A stretch of 64,000 nucleotides of DNA. Source: Streptomyces griseofuscus. GTDB taxonomy: Bacteria > Actinomycetota > Actinomycetes > Streptomycetales > Streptomycetaceae. The stretch is from positions 22,414 to 86,413 of the forward strand of contig NZ_CP051009.1 in NCBI RefSeq assembly GCF_014673495.1, in the 5' to 3' direction. The number at the start of each line of letters is the position of its first letter. Position 1 is the first letter of the stretch. Both the position numbers and the translations under genes were made by a program. The notes under the pieces were generated by a model. That model had not been told where the DNA came from. It worked only from the letters and a program-made list of their open reading frames with translations, and made no database searches. Shown here piece by piece: positions 25,971-34,479 of this stretch.

Positions 25971-26260
25971 CCGTCTGCCGTCTGCGCGCCGCCCTGCTGC
26001 TTGCCGCCGCCGTCCCGCTCGCCGCGGCGACGGCCGCCGCCGCGCTCCGGGCCGGCCACTGGCGGCTGTACGCCGACCGGCACCGAATCGAGCTGACGCC
26101 CCAGCCCCGCCGCTCCTGCCCCGACTGCCGGGGCGCGGGCGGCTGGTGGGTCGGCGGCGCGAACCCGGAGATGGAGGCGTGCAGCTGCTGGTCGGACCGG
26201 CGCGAGCTGCGCGTCCGGCTCTGCCCCGCCCCGGCCTGGCCGGACGAACCCCCGTTCTGA
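25967..26260 (+). CDS. Small protein with N-terminal helix and zinc ribbon
   Basis: 97 residues, GTG overlapping the previous stop. Residues 4-28 are hydrophobic Ala/Leu-rich (signal anchor or single TM). Then CPDCRGAGGWWVGG and CSCW supply four cysteines in a DnaJ-like zinc ribbon pattern. Unknown role. Confidence 0.6.
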   Translation: MTVCRLRAALLLAAAVPLAAATAAAALRAGHWRLYADRHRIELTPQPRRSCPDCRGAGGWWVGGANPEMEACSCWSDRRELRVRLCPAPAWPDEPPF

Positions 26261-26372
26261 ACGACCCGACCCCGGCCGGTGTGGCCGGGGTCGGACCGCC
26301 GGGTGGCCGCGCATCGGCAAAGGGCCGGCCACCCCGCTCCCTCACCCTCTTCGAGATCAGGAGACCTCCAGC

Positions 26373-26879
26373 ATGCATCGTCCCGCCGTCTTCGCCGCAC
26401 TGCTCGGACTGACCCGCGCCGCCAGCGCGGTCGGCGACTTCTGGGTCCAGAACGACTTCTGCGCCCGCGTGAAGGGCGCCTCCGACGACGCCCCGGTGAC
26501 CTACGAGGACCCGGCCACCAAGGAGAAGACCACCCACGGCACCGCCGACGGCCGCAAGGCGTGCCTGCACCACTGCGTCACCTACACGGCCACGCGGGCG
26601 ATCGTCGCCGGACTCGGCGCCCGCGCGCTGGGTATCCGCGTCCACCCCGGCGCGGCTGCGGCCGCGCTCGCCCTGTCCTTCGGCACGCACTACATCGCCG
26701 ACCGCCGGGTGCCGGGCCACGGGGTTCTGGAGAAGCTCGCCGACAAGACCGGCAAGACCAACTTCTACAAGCTGGCCTCGCACGGAATGAACGGCGCCTT
26801 CCACCTCGACAACTCCTGGCACCACGGCTGGGAGACCGTCGCCGCGCTCATCGCCACGACCAAGGCCACCACCCGGTGA
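26373..26879 (+). CDS. DUF3307-like His-rich protein
   Basis: 168 residues, ATG at 26373. The pattern GDFWVQNDFCARVK, then LHHCVTYTATRA, THYIADRRV and HLDNSWHHGWET resembles DUF3307 proteins, with spaced Asp/His residues that could bind a metal within a membrane-associated fold (hydrophobic segment AAAAALALSFG). Function unknown. Overlaps the next gene by 4 bp. Confidence 0.55.
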   Translation: MHRPAVFAALLGLTRAASAVGDFWVQNDFCARVKGASDDAPVTYEDPATKEKTTHGTADGRKACLHHCVTYTATRAIVAGLGARALGIRVHPGAAAAALALSFGTHYIADRRVPGHGVLEKLADKTGKTNFYKLASHGMNGAFHLDNSWHHGWETVAALIATTKATTR

Positions 26880-27223
26880 CCGGCGAGCCCCGGACGCGAC
26901 TGGAACGCGTACGCGCCTCGGCCGGGATCGCCTCGCTGGCCCTCCAGCAGATCGAGGATGACCTTCGCGCCGACGACGTCGACCAGGAGGAGCTCGCCGC
27001 GATCCTGCGCGAGCTCAGCGAGGACACCGACCCGCCCGGCGGGTTCATGGCGGCCGTCGCGCAGCTGCTCACCGCCGCCGCGCGTCGTGCCGAGCAGGTC
27101 GAGCCGGACCGCGACGGCGACGCCTCGTGCCCCCTGCACGAGGCCGCCGCCCTGATCACCGACAACGCCGGGCAGCGCCTCATCTGGGCTGCCCGCGCCC
27201 TGCACCCGCAAGGAGGCATCTGA
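26876..27223 (+). CDS. Helical hypothetical protein
   Basis: 115 residues from GTG overlapping the upstream stop. Acidic helices (IASLALQQIEDDLRADDVDQ; FMAAVAQLLTAAARRAEQVE). Coupled to the next gene by TGATG. No motif recognised. Confidence 0.6.
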   Translation: MTGEPRTRLERVRASAGIASLALQQIEDDLRADDVDQEELAAILRELSEDTDPPGGFMAAVAQLLTAAARRAEQVEPDRDGDASCPLHEAAALITDNAGQRLIWAARALHPQGGI

Positions 27224-27390
27224 TGGCGAGCGCGAAGGCGACGAACCCGCCCCGGGGGCAGTGCACGCAGTGCTGGTTCCACGCGTACGCCAGCCGCGAA
27301 GCCCACGCCGGGCTCGGTCCATGCGAGGACTGCCCGCAGTGCGTGGACCACATGAAGAACGGCCACCCCGACCACATGATCGTCCGCTGA
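27223..27390 (+). CDS. Small zinc-finger-like protein
   Basis: 55 residues with CTQCW and CEDCPQC, i.e. two CxxC-type pairs plus histidines. It begins PPRGQCTQCWFHAYASREAH, resembling a small protein I associate with Streptomyces linear plasmids (pRL2-8 type; weak recollection). Likely zinc-bound; role unknown. Confidence 0.6.
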   Translation: MASAKATNPPRGQCTQCWFHAYASREAHAGLGPCEDCPQCVDHMKNGHPDHMIVR

Positions 27391-27485
27391 CGCCGCTGCA
27401 CGAAGCCCCCGCCCCTGCTCACCGCCCACGCCGGGCAGCGCCTCATCCGGGCTGCCCGGCGCCCTCACCCGCAAGGAGATTTCGC

Positions 27486-28427
27486 ATGACCGAGCTGATC
27501 TACCCGCAGATGCCCGAGCGCAGCCTGGTAGTCCTGATCGGCCCGTCCGGCTCCGGGAAGTCCACGATCGCGCGCACCTGGCCCGCCTCCCAGGTCCTGT
27601 CCCTGGACGCGCTGCGCGAAGTCGTCAGCGACGACGCGGGCGACCAGACGGCGACCGGCGACGCGGTCGCCGCCCTGCACCTGCTCCTGGAGGCGAGGAT
27701 GCGCCGCCGGCTGTTCACCGTCGTCGACGCGACCAACGTCACCAGGTCCGCCAGAGAGCCGCTGATCGCCGCCGCCAAACGGCACGACATGCTGCCCATC
27801 GCGGTCATGGTCGCCACCCCCGGCAGCGTCTGCATCGAGCGGCAAGGCCCGCGGCCGGCCAACCGCACGGTTCCCGAGGACGTGGTCATCAAGCAGCACA
27901 AGGACATGGTCGACTCGCACCGGACCCTCAAGGCCGAAGGGTTCTCCGAGATCGTCTTCTCCGACAGCCTCTATCGGCTTCTGCCGTTCCTGGAGCGCCT
28001 GAGCGAGACCCGACAGGCCGACCTCGGGCTGGACGGCAGCGCCGGCCTCGGCGACCTGAACCTCGTCTCCCGCGTGTTCGGCGCGGAGATCCTGCCGCTG
28101 TGGCAGTGGAAGCCCGGCTCGAACGTGGCCGACGGCGACCGCGTCGCGGAGATCCGCCTCGGACAGCAGTACCTCACCCTCGCCCTGCGCACCGACGTCG
28201 ACGGCGAGGGCGACGTCGGGTTCGACGTGATGGTGCCGTGCCCGCACGACGACGAATGCACCAGCCGGGCCTGGGTGCCCGCCTACAGCGTCACCTGCCT
28301 GTTCCGCGCCCTCAACGGCGACCTGGACGACGACGAGGACATCGTCTGCACCGCCCACGGCCCGAAGAACGGCGACGAACAGGACGACGACCTCGAGGCG
28401 CAGGACCTCGAAGTGATCCACGGCTGA
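27486..28427 (+). CDS. P-loop kinase (polynucleotide-kinase-like) with extra C-terminal domain
   Basis: 313 residues, ATG after AAGGAG. N-terminal ~165 residues form an AAA/PNK-type kinase: Walker A IGPSGSGKST (Lys25), then TVVDATNVTRSAR and VPEDVVIKQHKDM, typical of polynucleotide 5'-kinase-like enzymes. The C-terminal ~130 residues (LWQWKPGSNVADGDRVAEIR..) are unassigned, with CPHDDECTSRAW hinting at metal binding. Possible nucleic-acid end processing or small-molecule phosphorylation. Confidence 0.7.
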   Translation: MTELIYPQMPERSLVVLIGPSGSGKSTIARTWPASQVLSLDALREVVSDDAGDQTATGDAVAALHLLLEARMRRRLFTVVDATNVTRSAREPLIAAAKRHDMLPIAVMVATPGSVCIERQGPRPANRTVPEDVVIKQHKDMVDSHRTLKAEGFSEIVFSDSLYRLLPFLERLSETRQADLGLDGSAGLGDLNLVSRVFGAEILPLWQWKPGSNVADGDRVAEIRLGQQYLTLALRTDVDGEGDVGFDVMVPCPHDDECTSRAWVPAYSVTCLFRALNGDLDDDEDIVCTAHGPKNGDEQDDDLEAQDLEVIHG

Positions 28428-28523
28428 CGGACCTCCGTGCCGCCCCGACCCCCGCCACCACGCCGGGGCCGGGGCGGTCGCGGTGGTCCCTCACCACCGC
28501 GATCACGAGAGGAGACGGACGTC

Positions 28524-28829
28524 ATGACCCAACCCCCGTACTACGAGGTCGACGTCCCCATACGGAGCACCGAGACGCCCACCCTTCGCGGGGTGCACGT
28601 CTTCACCGGCTGGGCCGACAACCGCGACGCCGCCGTGAAGGCCGCCCACGAGGTCTACGACGCGGCCCGCGCCGCAGCGGAGGCCGGACGCGAGATCCCC
28701 CACGACCGGCCGGACGGCTGGTCGGCCTGCGGATACCGGCCCGGCTGGGAGCTCGACTGGCCCGCCGCGAAGGCCGGCCCCTGGAGGAGCCCGTACAGCT
28801 GGCTCAACTCCAAGCCCTTCGAGATGTAG
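28524..28829 (+). CDS. Hypothetical small protein
   Basis: 101 residues, ATG at 28524 after GAGAGGAGA. Begins YYEVDVPIRSTETPTLRGVH and has several aromatic residues toward the C terminus (PYSWLNSKPFEM). Soluble; no motif recognised. Confidence 0.6.
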   Translation: MTQPPYYEVDVPIRSTETPTLRGVHVFTGWADNRDAAVKAAHEVYDAARAAAEAGREIPHDRPDGWSACGYRPGWELDWPAAKAGPWRSPYSWLNSKPFEM

Positions 28830-28920
28830 CTCTGCCCCGGGACAGCCGCACGTGCTTGGCGGCTTCGACGGCTGCCCCGGGCCCACCCAACCCGTACAAG
28901 ACGAGAGGGAGATCCTCAGT

Positions 28921-29598
28921 ATGGACTCCGTTCTGCGTGCGCAGGGCCGGATCGGCTCGCGCACCCTCCTGATCACCAGCGCCGCCCTGCCGCTGACCGG
29001 CTGGGCGATCCACGCCGCCGCGCTGCACAAGCAGCTCGCCGCGACCCGGAAGGACCCGCTGACCGGCCTGCTGCGCCGCGACGCCTACACCGCCCGTGCC
29101 GGCCGCATCCTCGCCCGCCACGGCGACGACACGGTGCTGGTCATGGTCGACGCCGACCACTTCAAGGCCGTGAACGACACGATGGGCCACCCGGCCGGGG
29201 ACGCCGTCCTCGCTGCGATCGGTGCCCGGCTCACCGCGTGGGCGGGCCCGCGCGCCGCCGCTGGCCGCCTCGGAGGCGATGAATTCGCCGTGGTCCTGGA
29301 GCTGCCCGCCGACCGCCGTGCGCAGCGCCTGGAGCAGCTGGTGCGGATGCTGCACACGCCGGTCGTTCTGGACGACGGGCGCACCGTCGACGTCGCCGCC
29401 TCGGTCGGCGCCGCGGCCCCGGCCTCGGTCGGCTCCCGGGACCTGACCGAATTGCAGCGGGCCGCAGACGCCGCGCTCTACGACGGCAAGCACGACGGCC
29501 GCGCCGTCCTCGCGACGCGGCAGCACGTCACCGTGCCGTCCATCAACGGCCGCCGGGCGGGCAGGCCGGGCACGGCCGTGTGGGGGCGGGCCGCATGA
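28921..29598 (+). CDS. GGDEF diguanylate cyclase
   Basis: 225 residues. A short hydrophobic stretch (~14-32) precedes a GGDEF domain beginning DPLTGLLRRDAY. The active-site loop is GGDEF (118-122), with the metal/substrate signature VDADHFKAVNDTMGH upstream. The key residues for making c-di-GMP from two GTP are present; no RxxD inhibitory site was noted before the loop. No sensory domain other than the possible membrane helix. Lies mid-operon in the transfer block and overlaps the ASCH gene. In Streptomyces c-di-GMP controls development through BldD. Confidence 0.88.
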   Translation: MDSVLRAQGRIGSRTLLITSAALPLTGWAIHAAALHKQLAATRKDPLTGLLRRDAYTARAGRILARHGDDTVLVMVDADHFKAVNDTMGHPAGDAVLAAIGARLTAWAGPRAAAGRLGGDEFAVVLELPADRRAQRLEQLVRMLHTPVVLDDGRTVDVAASVGAAAPASVGSRDLTELQRAADAALYDGKHDGRAVLATRQHVTVPSINGRRAGRPGTAVWGRAA

Positions 29599-30035
29599 GC
29601 ACCGCGACGCTCCCCGAAGGCGACTGGATCCGAGGCATCAGCATCCGGCAGCCGTACGCGGCCTGCATCCTCGCCGGTGCCAAGACGGTGGAGAACCGGC
29701 CCGCACGGTGGCGCACCGGCTGGGTGCTGCTGCACACGAGCAAGGCCATCGACCGGCCCGCCCTGCGCGTCCCGTTGATCGCCCGCACGATCCGCGACCG
29801 CCAGCTGGTCACCGGCGCAGTCGTCGGCATCGCCAGGATCACCGACTGCCACCAGGACCCCGACGGTGCGCCGCTCTGCTCTCCGTGGGCGCACCAAGGC
29901 GCCTGGCACCTGGTCCTTCGGGACGTCCAGGAGCTGCCGCTGCCGGTCCCCGCGGCCGGGCAGCTCGGGCCGTGGAAGCCGACGCCGGACCTGCTGGAGC
30001 GCGTGTTCCAGCAGCTGCCCGACTTCCGGCCGTGA
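29595..30035 (+). CDS. ASCH/PUA-like domain protein
   Basis: 146 residues, ATG overlapping the previous stop by 4 bp. ISIRQPYAACILAGAKTVEN at the start is the ASCH signature (RNA-binding PUA-like fold), with a following AVVGIARITDC strand. Likely binds RNA or modified nucleosides. Role in the plasmid unknown. Confidence 0.75.
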   Translation: MSTATLPEGDWIRGISIRQPYAACILAGAKTVENRPARWRTGWVLLHTSKAIDRPALRVPLIARTIRDRQLVTGAVVGIARITDCHQDPDGAPLCSPWAHQGAWHLVLRDVQELPLPVPAAGQLGPWKPTPDLLERVFQQLPDFRP

Positions 30036-30310
30036 CCCGCACCCCAAGCAAGAAGCCGCTGTTCGAGCCGGGCTGCGTCCCGGCTCCCGGCGCGCTCCTC
30101 GAATGGCGCGACAGCCAGCACTTCGACCGCTGGCAGGACCGCCCCTGCGTGCTGTGCGACAAGCCCACGCCGATGCGCTCCCACTACGGGGAGCCAGTTC
30201 ACAAGGCGTGCGCGGAGAACTGGATCGCTGCGAACCCGGTTGAGGCCCGCCTCGGCCGATTCGCCTCCGACATTCAGTCCAAGCGCCGGCGCGACGACGA
30301 CCACGCCTGA
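30032..30310 (+). CDS. Small hypothetical protein with Cys pair
   Basis: 92 residues, GTG overlapping the ASCH stop. It has PCVLCDKPTPMRSHYGEPVH followed by KACAENW, which together could form a CxxC..H..C zinc site. Basic C terminus. Function unknown. Confidence 0.6.
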   Translation: MTRTPSKKPLFEPGCVPAPGALLEWRDSQHFDRWQDRPCVLCDKPTPMRSHYGEPVHKACAENWIAANPVEARLGRFASDIQSKRRRDDDHA

Positions 30311-30333
30311 ACTCCTCCGCCTGGAGGCTCCCC

Positions 30334-30510
30334 TTGAGCAGCACCCAACGCGACGTCGACCACGCCCTCGCCTACCCCGAGCCGCCGGCCTCCCCGCTCT
30401 GGCACCGCCACGGCGCGAAGGCCCGCCCGCTCACCCCCGCCCAGCAGCGCCGCAACCTCGAGCTGCTGGACGTCATCCAGCGCAGGCGGCCCCGCACCAG
30501 GGCCGCGTAG
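30334..30510 (+). CDS. Small basic protein (TTG start)
   Basis: 58 residues starting TTG at 30334 after CTGGAGG; ends RPRTRAA. Sequence features LAYPEPPASPLWHRHGAKAR and a helix QQRRNLELLDVIQRRR. Third-position GC and the ribosome site support a gene. Function unknown. Confidence 0.45.
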   Translation: MSSTQRDVDHALAYPEPPASPLWHRHGAKARPLTPAQQRRNLELLDVIQRRRPRTRAA

Positions 30511-30521
30511 GAGGGCCGCCC

Positions 30522-31400
30522 ATGTTCACCGACATGAACGAGGCCCTCGCAGCCGAGGACCTCGAACTCACCCCGCTCGGCAGCGACCAGAGCGCCGCCG
30601 CCTCCCAGGTGGTCGCCCACCACGCCCGCGACAAGGACGACCTCGCCGACCTGCTGGGCGCGCTCGGACTGCCCTGCAGCGAGGACGACCTGGTGACCCT
30701 GCTCCCCCACCTCGCCGCCCCTGGCACCCCGACGACCGGAGTCCCGATGCCCGTCAACGCCTTCACCGCCACCGCCGTCTCCATGCTCAACAACGGCGAC
30801 AGCCCCGAGCACGTCCGCAACACCCTCGGCCTGTCGGAGAGCGAACTCGCCGACGCCCTCCAGCACGCCAAGATCACCGGCGCCGTTCAGAACACCGGAC
30901 TGCCCGCCACCAACGCGGACTCACAGGACAGCACTGGCACCGTGGACACGGACGCCGCCACGGTGCACGACACCGACCGGATCGAGGCCCTGCTCGCCTG
31001 GGCGGAGAACCACCCCGCCGCCTCCATCCGCAACCGGGCCGCCCGCGTCCGCAGCGACCTCACCGAGCTGACCGAACGCCGCACAGCCGACGCGGCCCAG
31101 CGCCAGGCGGAGGAGCGGGTCGCCAAGGCCAAGGCCGAACTCGAGGCTGCGCAGGCGCAGCTGCGTGCGGTGAAGGCCGGCGGCCCCGCCGCCACGGCGG
31201 TACAGAGCCCCACGCACCTGGTCGCCGCCTCGGCCCCGGCGAGTCAGCCCGGCAAGCGCAGCAAGGAGGAGCTGGCCGGGATCCGCGCATGGGCGCGCGC
31301 CAACGGCCACCAGGTCGCCGACCGGGGCAACCCGGCCAAGACTGTCCTGGACGCCTACGACGCCGCCCACCGCACCACCAACCTGGCGGAGGCGAGCTGA
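30522..31400 (+). CDS. Protein with C-terminal Lsr2-type DNA-binding domain
   Basis: 292 residues. The N-terminal ~120 residues contain helical parts including NNGDSPEHVRNTLGLSESEL (HTH-like). A coiled coil lies at ~195-225 (ERVAKAKAELEAAQAQLRAV). From ~245 comes KRSKEELAGIRAWARANGHQ, ADRG and VLDAYDAAH, matching the AT-hook-like C-terminal domain of Lsr2, the actinobacterial H-NS analogue. Unlike Lsr2 (~110 aa) the N-terminal oligomerisation domain is replaced. Probably a nucleoid-type regulator. Coupled to the next gene by TGATG. Confidence 0.8.
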   Translation: MFTDMNEALAAEDLELTPLGSDQSAAASQVVAHHARDKDDLADLLGALGLPCSEDDLVTLLPHLAAPGTPTTGVPMPVNAFTATAVSMLNNGDSPEHVRNTLGLSESELADALQHAKITGAVQNTGLPATNADSQDSTGTVDTDAATVHDTDRIEALLAWAENHPAASIRNRAARVRSDLTELTERRTADAAQRQAEERVAKAKAELEAAQAQLRAVKAGGPAATAVQSPTHLVAASAPASQPGKRSKEELAGIRAWARANGHQVADRGNPAKTVLDAYDAAHRTTNLAEAS

Positions 31401-32152
31401 TGGACGCCTTCCCGCTCGCACTGGACGGCTACCTGGCCGCCGACCCGGAACCCGGCGACCGTGAGGGCACCGCCTCCTGGCGGCTGACCTGTTCCGCGGG
31501 CACCGACCTCCTGGTGGAAGAGGCGGTTATCCCCTGCACCACCATGGAGCCGGACATCGCGCACGCCATGCTCACCGAGCGGCAGCCCGGCGACCTGCTG
31601 CGCGTCATCGGCCACCTCACGCTCCCGGACACCGCCGACGGGGTCATCCGGCTGCACGCCGACACCCTCGAAGTGCTGTGGGAGGCGCCGACGCTGGACG
31701 CGGACGCGGACGTGGACGGGGACGACACAGACACGGCGACCGCAACAGACGCGGACCGCACCAGCGCCATCGCGGCTCTCGCCGAAGCCCTCACCGGCTT
31801 CGGACAGGCCGCCCCCGGTCCGGGGCAGAGCATCCGCATCCACATCAGTCCGACCGGCTCCCTCGGCTCGGGAGAGCATTGCCACAGCTTCGATGTCTCC
31901 CCGGCCATGGCCCACCGGCTCGCCGACTACGTCGACGCCATGAACTGCTACCTGGACAGCGAACGCCCCGACAGCGTCGCCCTGGATCCGGAGACCATCG
32001 CGGACCTGGCCGAGCTGTTCGAGGACATCGACCTGATCGGCCTCACCAACGCGGTCCTCAACGCGACCCGGCCCGAACACCGGGCCGCTGTCACCCAGGC
32101 GATGGACGACATGTTCGGCGACGTCCCCGCACCCGAGGAAACCGACCCGTGA
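31400..32152 (+). CDS. Hypothetical acidic protein, possibly OB-fold
   Basis: 250 residues, coupled to the upstream gene. Residues ~5-95 (GTASWRLTCSAGTDLLVEEA.. GDLLRVIGHLTLP) have the alternating strand pattern of an OB fold, which would suit single-strand DNA binding; this is a guess. A Thr/Asp-rich linker and a helical C-terminal half follow. Confidence 0.55.
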   Translation: MDAFPLALDGYLAADPEPGDREGTASWRLTCSAGTDLLVEEAVIPCTTMEPDIAHAMLTERQPGDLLRVIGHLTLPDTADGVIRLHADTLEVLWEAPTLDADADVDGDDTDTATATDADRTSAIAALAEALTGFGQAAPGPGQSIRIHISPTGSLGSGEHCHSFDVSPAMAHRLADYVDAMNCYLDSERPDSVALDPETIADLAELFEDIDLIGLTNAVLNATRPEHRAAVTQAMDDMFGDVPAPEETDP

Positions 32153-32361
32153 CCACCAGCCACTCACGAAGTCAGACCAACCCGACGCCCGCACGGCCTC
32201 GGCGCACGGTCCTGGAACGGTTCCCCGCCGGAGGTCCCCGCGGCTCCTGGCCGGCCGAAGAGTACGCCGCAGTGCAGCGCACTCAAGGCACCACGGACGC
32301 CCGGGTCGTGATGGACCTCGGCAGCGACCAGTTCCTCGTCATCACCGAGACCACCAAGTAG
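32149..32361 (+). CDS. Small basic hypothetical protein
   Basis: 70 residues from GTG overlapping the upstream stop by 4 bp. Basic N terminus (SQTNPTPARPRRTVLERFPA) and a short beta-rich C terminus (ARVVMDLGSDQFLVITETTK). Unknown function. Confidence 0.55.
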   Translation: MTTSHSRSQTNPTPARPRRTVLERFPAGGPRGSWPAEEYAAVQRTQGTTDARVVMDLGSDQFLVITETTK

Positions 32362-32446
32362 CACCCGACGCCACCGAGCGCCGCCCCGCCGCTCCCGGCC
32401 GGGCGGCGCTCCGGCGTCTCCACCCCCTTCGAGCCTGGAGGCCCTC

Positions 32447-33223
32447 GTGCCCGACGTGTTCATCGACTCCTTTGGCGCCCGCTGGCAGGACCCGCCGCCG
32501 CCCCGCTACCGCGCAGCTGTCCTCTCCATCAACCTCACCAACGCGCTGAACCCGCCCGACGACCCGGCCCTCGCCGACATCGTCGCCCGCCAGACCGGAC
32601 AGGACGCAGGCGTACGCGACTACGTCCTGAACACCCCCGGCGCGGCCCGCATCATCAACGACGCCGTGCACGAACTCACCGCGCTGCGCGCCGCCGCGCA
32701 CGGCCGCCCCGTCCAGCTCCTGGTGAACTGCTGGTACGGATGCCACCGAGCACCCGCCATCGCCGACGCCATCGGCCAGCGGATGCGGGAGGCCGGCGCC
32801 CAAGTACAGGTCACCCACCACCACATCAACCGGCCGCCGGTCCCCCGCAAACACCCGCGCCTCGACTGCCCGTTCTGCCGCATCATCCACGACGGAGCCC
32901 CAGCGCAGATCGTCCACGAGTGGAGCGACGCCCTCGCGATCGTGCCCCGCAGCGGCGGCTGCACCGACGGCCACCTCCTGGTCCTCCCCCGTGGCCACGT
33001 CGCCGACTTCACGACCGACCCCGTCGTCTCCGCCACCGTGCAGCTGCGCGCCGCCGAACTCGCCCAGCATCTGGGCGGCCAGTGGAACTACCTCACCTCC
33101 TGCGGCCCGGACGCCACACAGACCGTGTTCCACCTGCACGGCCACCTCGTCCCCCGCACCGCCGACGACGGCCTCGCCCTGCCCTGGACCCACCCCGCCC
33201 GCGAACAGGAGCCCGCACGATGA
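32447..33223 (+). CDS. Fusion of RapZ-C-like domain and HIT hydrolase
   Basis: 258 residues, GTG after GGAGG. Residues ~25-130 resemble the RapZ C-terminal domain: SINLTNALNPPDDP, RQTGQDAGVRDYV and a conserved loop NCWYGCHRAPAIADAIG, then VTHHHIN. Residues 141-240 are a HIT domain: CPFC (141-144), GHLLVLPRGHVADF, and the triad HLHGH (His229, 231, 233) followed by LVPR. HIT enzymes hydrolyse nucleotide phosphate bonds; RapZ-C senses an amino sugar phosphate in enterobacteria. The join makes a sensor-hydrolase model plausible. Confidence 0.8.
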   Translation: MPDVFIDSFGARWQDPPPPRYRAAVLSINLTNALNPPDDPALADIVARQTGQDAGVRDYVLNTPGAARIINDAVHELTALRAAAHGRPVQLLVNCWYGCHRAPAIADAIGQRMREAGAQVQVTHHHINRPPVPRKHPRLDCPFCRIIHDGAPAQIVHEWSDALAIVPRSGGCTDGHLLVLPRGHVADFTTDPVVSATVQLRAAELAQHLGGQWNYLTSCGPDATQTVFHLHGHLVPRTADDGLALPWTHPAREQEPAR

Positions 33224-33885
33224 AGCGCCCCTTCCTCCGCCGCCGCGGACACGCCTCCGGCGCCCTCTCCCCCGAGGACCAGTTCCACGCGACGCTCACC
33301 GCCCCGCGCAACCCCGAGCCCTGGGCGCCCGGCAGCGCCCGGGACATCGTCGTCAGGGTCGGCCCGTTCTTCGAGCGGGCGCACACCCGGCCTGGCGACG
33401 ACCACGGCCCTGACCTGATCGCCGTCGCCCTGGTCCACCCCGACACCCCGTACGCCGGCGCCCGCCGGCTCGGCTACACCGAACGCGGGTGGCTGCGCTG
33501 CAAGACCACCTCAATCCTCGGCTTCTGGCAGCCCGGCTACGCGATGCTCACCCACGCCACCGCCGGCCTGCCCCTGCCCGACGACGTCGGCATGGCCCCC
33601 GCGCACTACGCCCTCTACATCGAGGCCCGCAAGCGCGACGGCAGCCTCGACGGCTTCACCCTGCTGCGCCTCGGTCCGTACACCCAGACCCGGCACGCCC
33701 AGCAGGACTACGACCGGCTCACCGCCGCGCTGGACGGACGCGAGACCACCCTCGCGCCCGGCCACCGCGTCTCCGTGAGGTTCGGGCCGCTCGATGTCAG
33801 CGACCACAAGCTGTTCGCCGACCCGTACGAGGCCGACGCCGTGGCGCTCCTGGCTGCAGCAGTCGAAGGAGTGACCGTCAAGTGA
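33220..33885 (+). CDS. Hypothetical protein
   Basis: 221 residues, ATG overlapping the upstream stop. N-terminal basic LRRRGHASG, then beta-rich segments (RDIVVRVGPFFERAHTRPGD; LLRLGPYTQTRHAQQDYDRL). Soluble; not recognised. Overlaps the next gene by 4 bp, so it is co-translated with it. Confidence 0.65.
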   Translation: MKRPFLRRRGHASGALSPEDQFHATLTAPRNPEPWAPGSARDIVVRVGPFFERAHTRPGDDHGPDLIAVALVHPDTPYAGARRLGYTERGWLRCKTTSILGFWQPGYAMLTHATAGLPLPDDVGMAPAHYALYIEARKRDGSLDGFTLLRLGPYTQTRHAQQDYDRLTAALDGRETTLAPGHRVSVRFGPLDVSDHKLFADPYEADAVALLAAAVEGVTVK

Positions 33886-34406
33886 CCACCCCTCTGTACG
33901 AGATCGAGACCAGCGAAGCCGACGACGGCACCACTGTCCCCGCCGAATGTCTCTGGGTCCCCAGCAGCGAGGACGCGGCCGACAACGGGTTCGTCGAATA
34001 CAGCGGCCTGTACGTCGCCGGCATCGGCGCCCCGAACGGTGATGACGTCTACCCCGGCGCGTTTGTCCTGCTCGGACACCACAAGTGGGCCGACATCATC
34101 AAGGCAGCCACCGCATTCATGGACCGCGTCCACGGCTGGCGCACCCTCCACCTGTACCCGGGCGACGACCCCTCGGTACTGATCCCCCGCATCCCGCGCG
34201 CAGTCCACACGCACGGCGTCTTCTTACGCCACCCGCACCCCGCCCACCCCTGCGGCTGCGAGTGGGAGGGCACCTGGCGCGTCGTGTGGGCGCCACCCAC
34301 CGAACCCGGCGCCATCCCGATCACCGCCATGCGACACCCTGCCGCATCGGCGGCCAGCGCCAGCGTCCCCAACCCCGAAAGCGGTCCTGCAACCTGGGCA
34401 ACCTGA
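33882..34406 (+). CDS. Hypothetical protein (last gene of transfer block)
   Basis: 174 residues from GTG overlapping the previous stop. Sequence includes YVAGIGAPNGDDVYPGAFVL, VLIPRIPRAVHTHGVF and HPCGCEWEGTWRVVWA. The leucine in GVFLRH is encoded by TTA, a possible bldA control point. It ends just before a T-tailed terminator. Function unknown. Confidence 0.65.
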   Translation: MTTPLYEIETSEADDGTTVPAECLWVPSSEDAADNGFVEYSGLYVAGIGAPNGDDVYPGAFVLLGHHKWADIIKAATAFMDRVHGWRTLHLYPGDDPSVLIPRIPRAVHTHGVFLRHPHPAHPCGCEWEGTWRVVWAPPTEPGAIPITAMRHPAASAASASVPNPESGPATWAT

Positions 34407-34426
34407 CGGCTGCCGTGTGAACAGCG

Positions 34427-34469
34427 AAGGCCCGTACCTCGGTGAACGCGCCGGGGTACGGGCCTTTTT
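34427..34469 (+). terminator. Rho-independent terminator with T tract
   Basis: AAGGCCCGTACC and complement, 16-nt loop, followed by a run of five T. It closes the rightward block and lies just beyond the leftward parB stop, so it can serve both strands. Confidence 0.85.
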
Positions 34470-34479
34470 GCGTTGAGTA

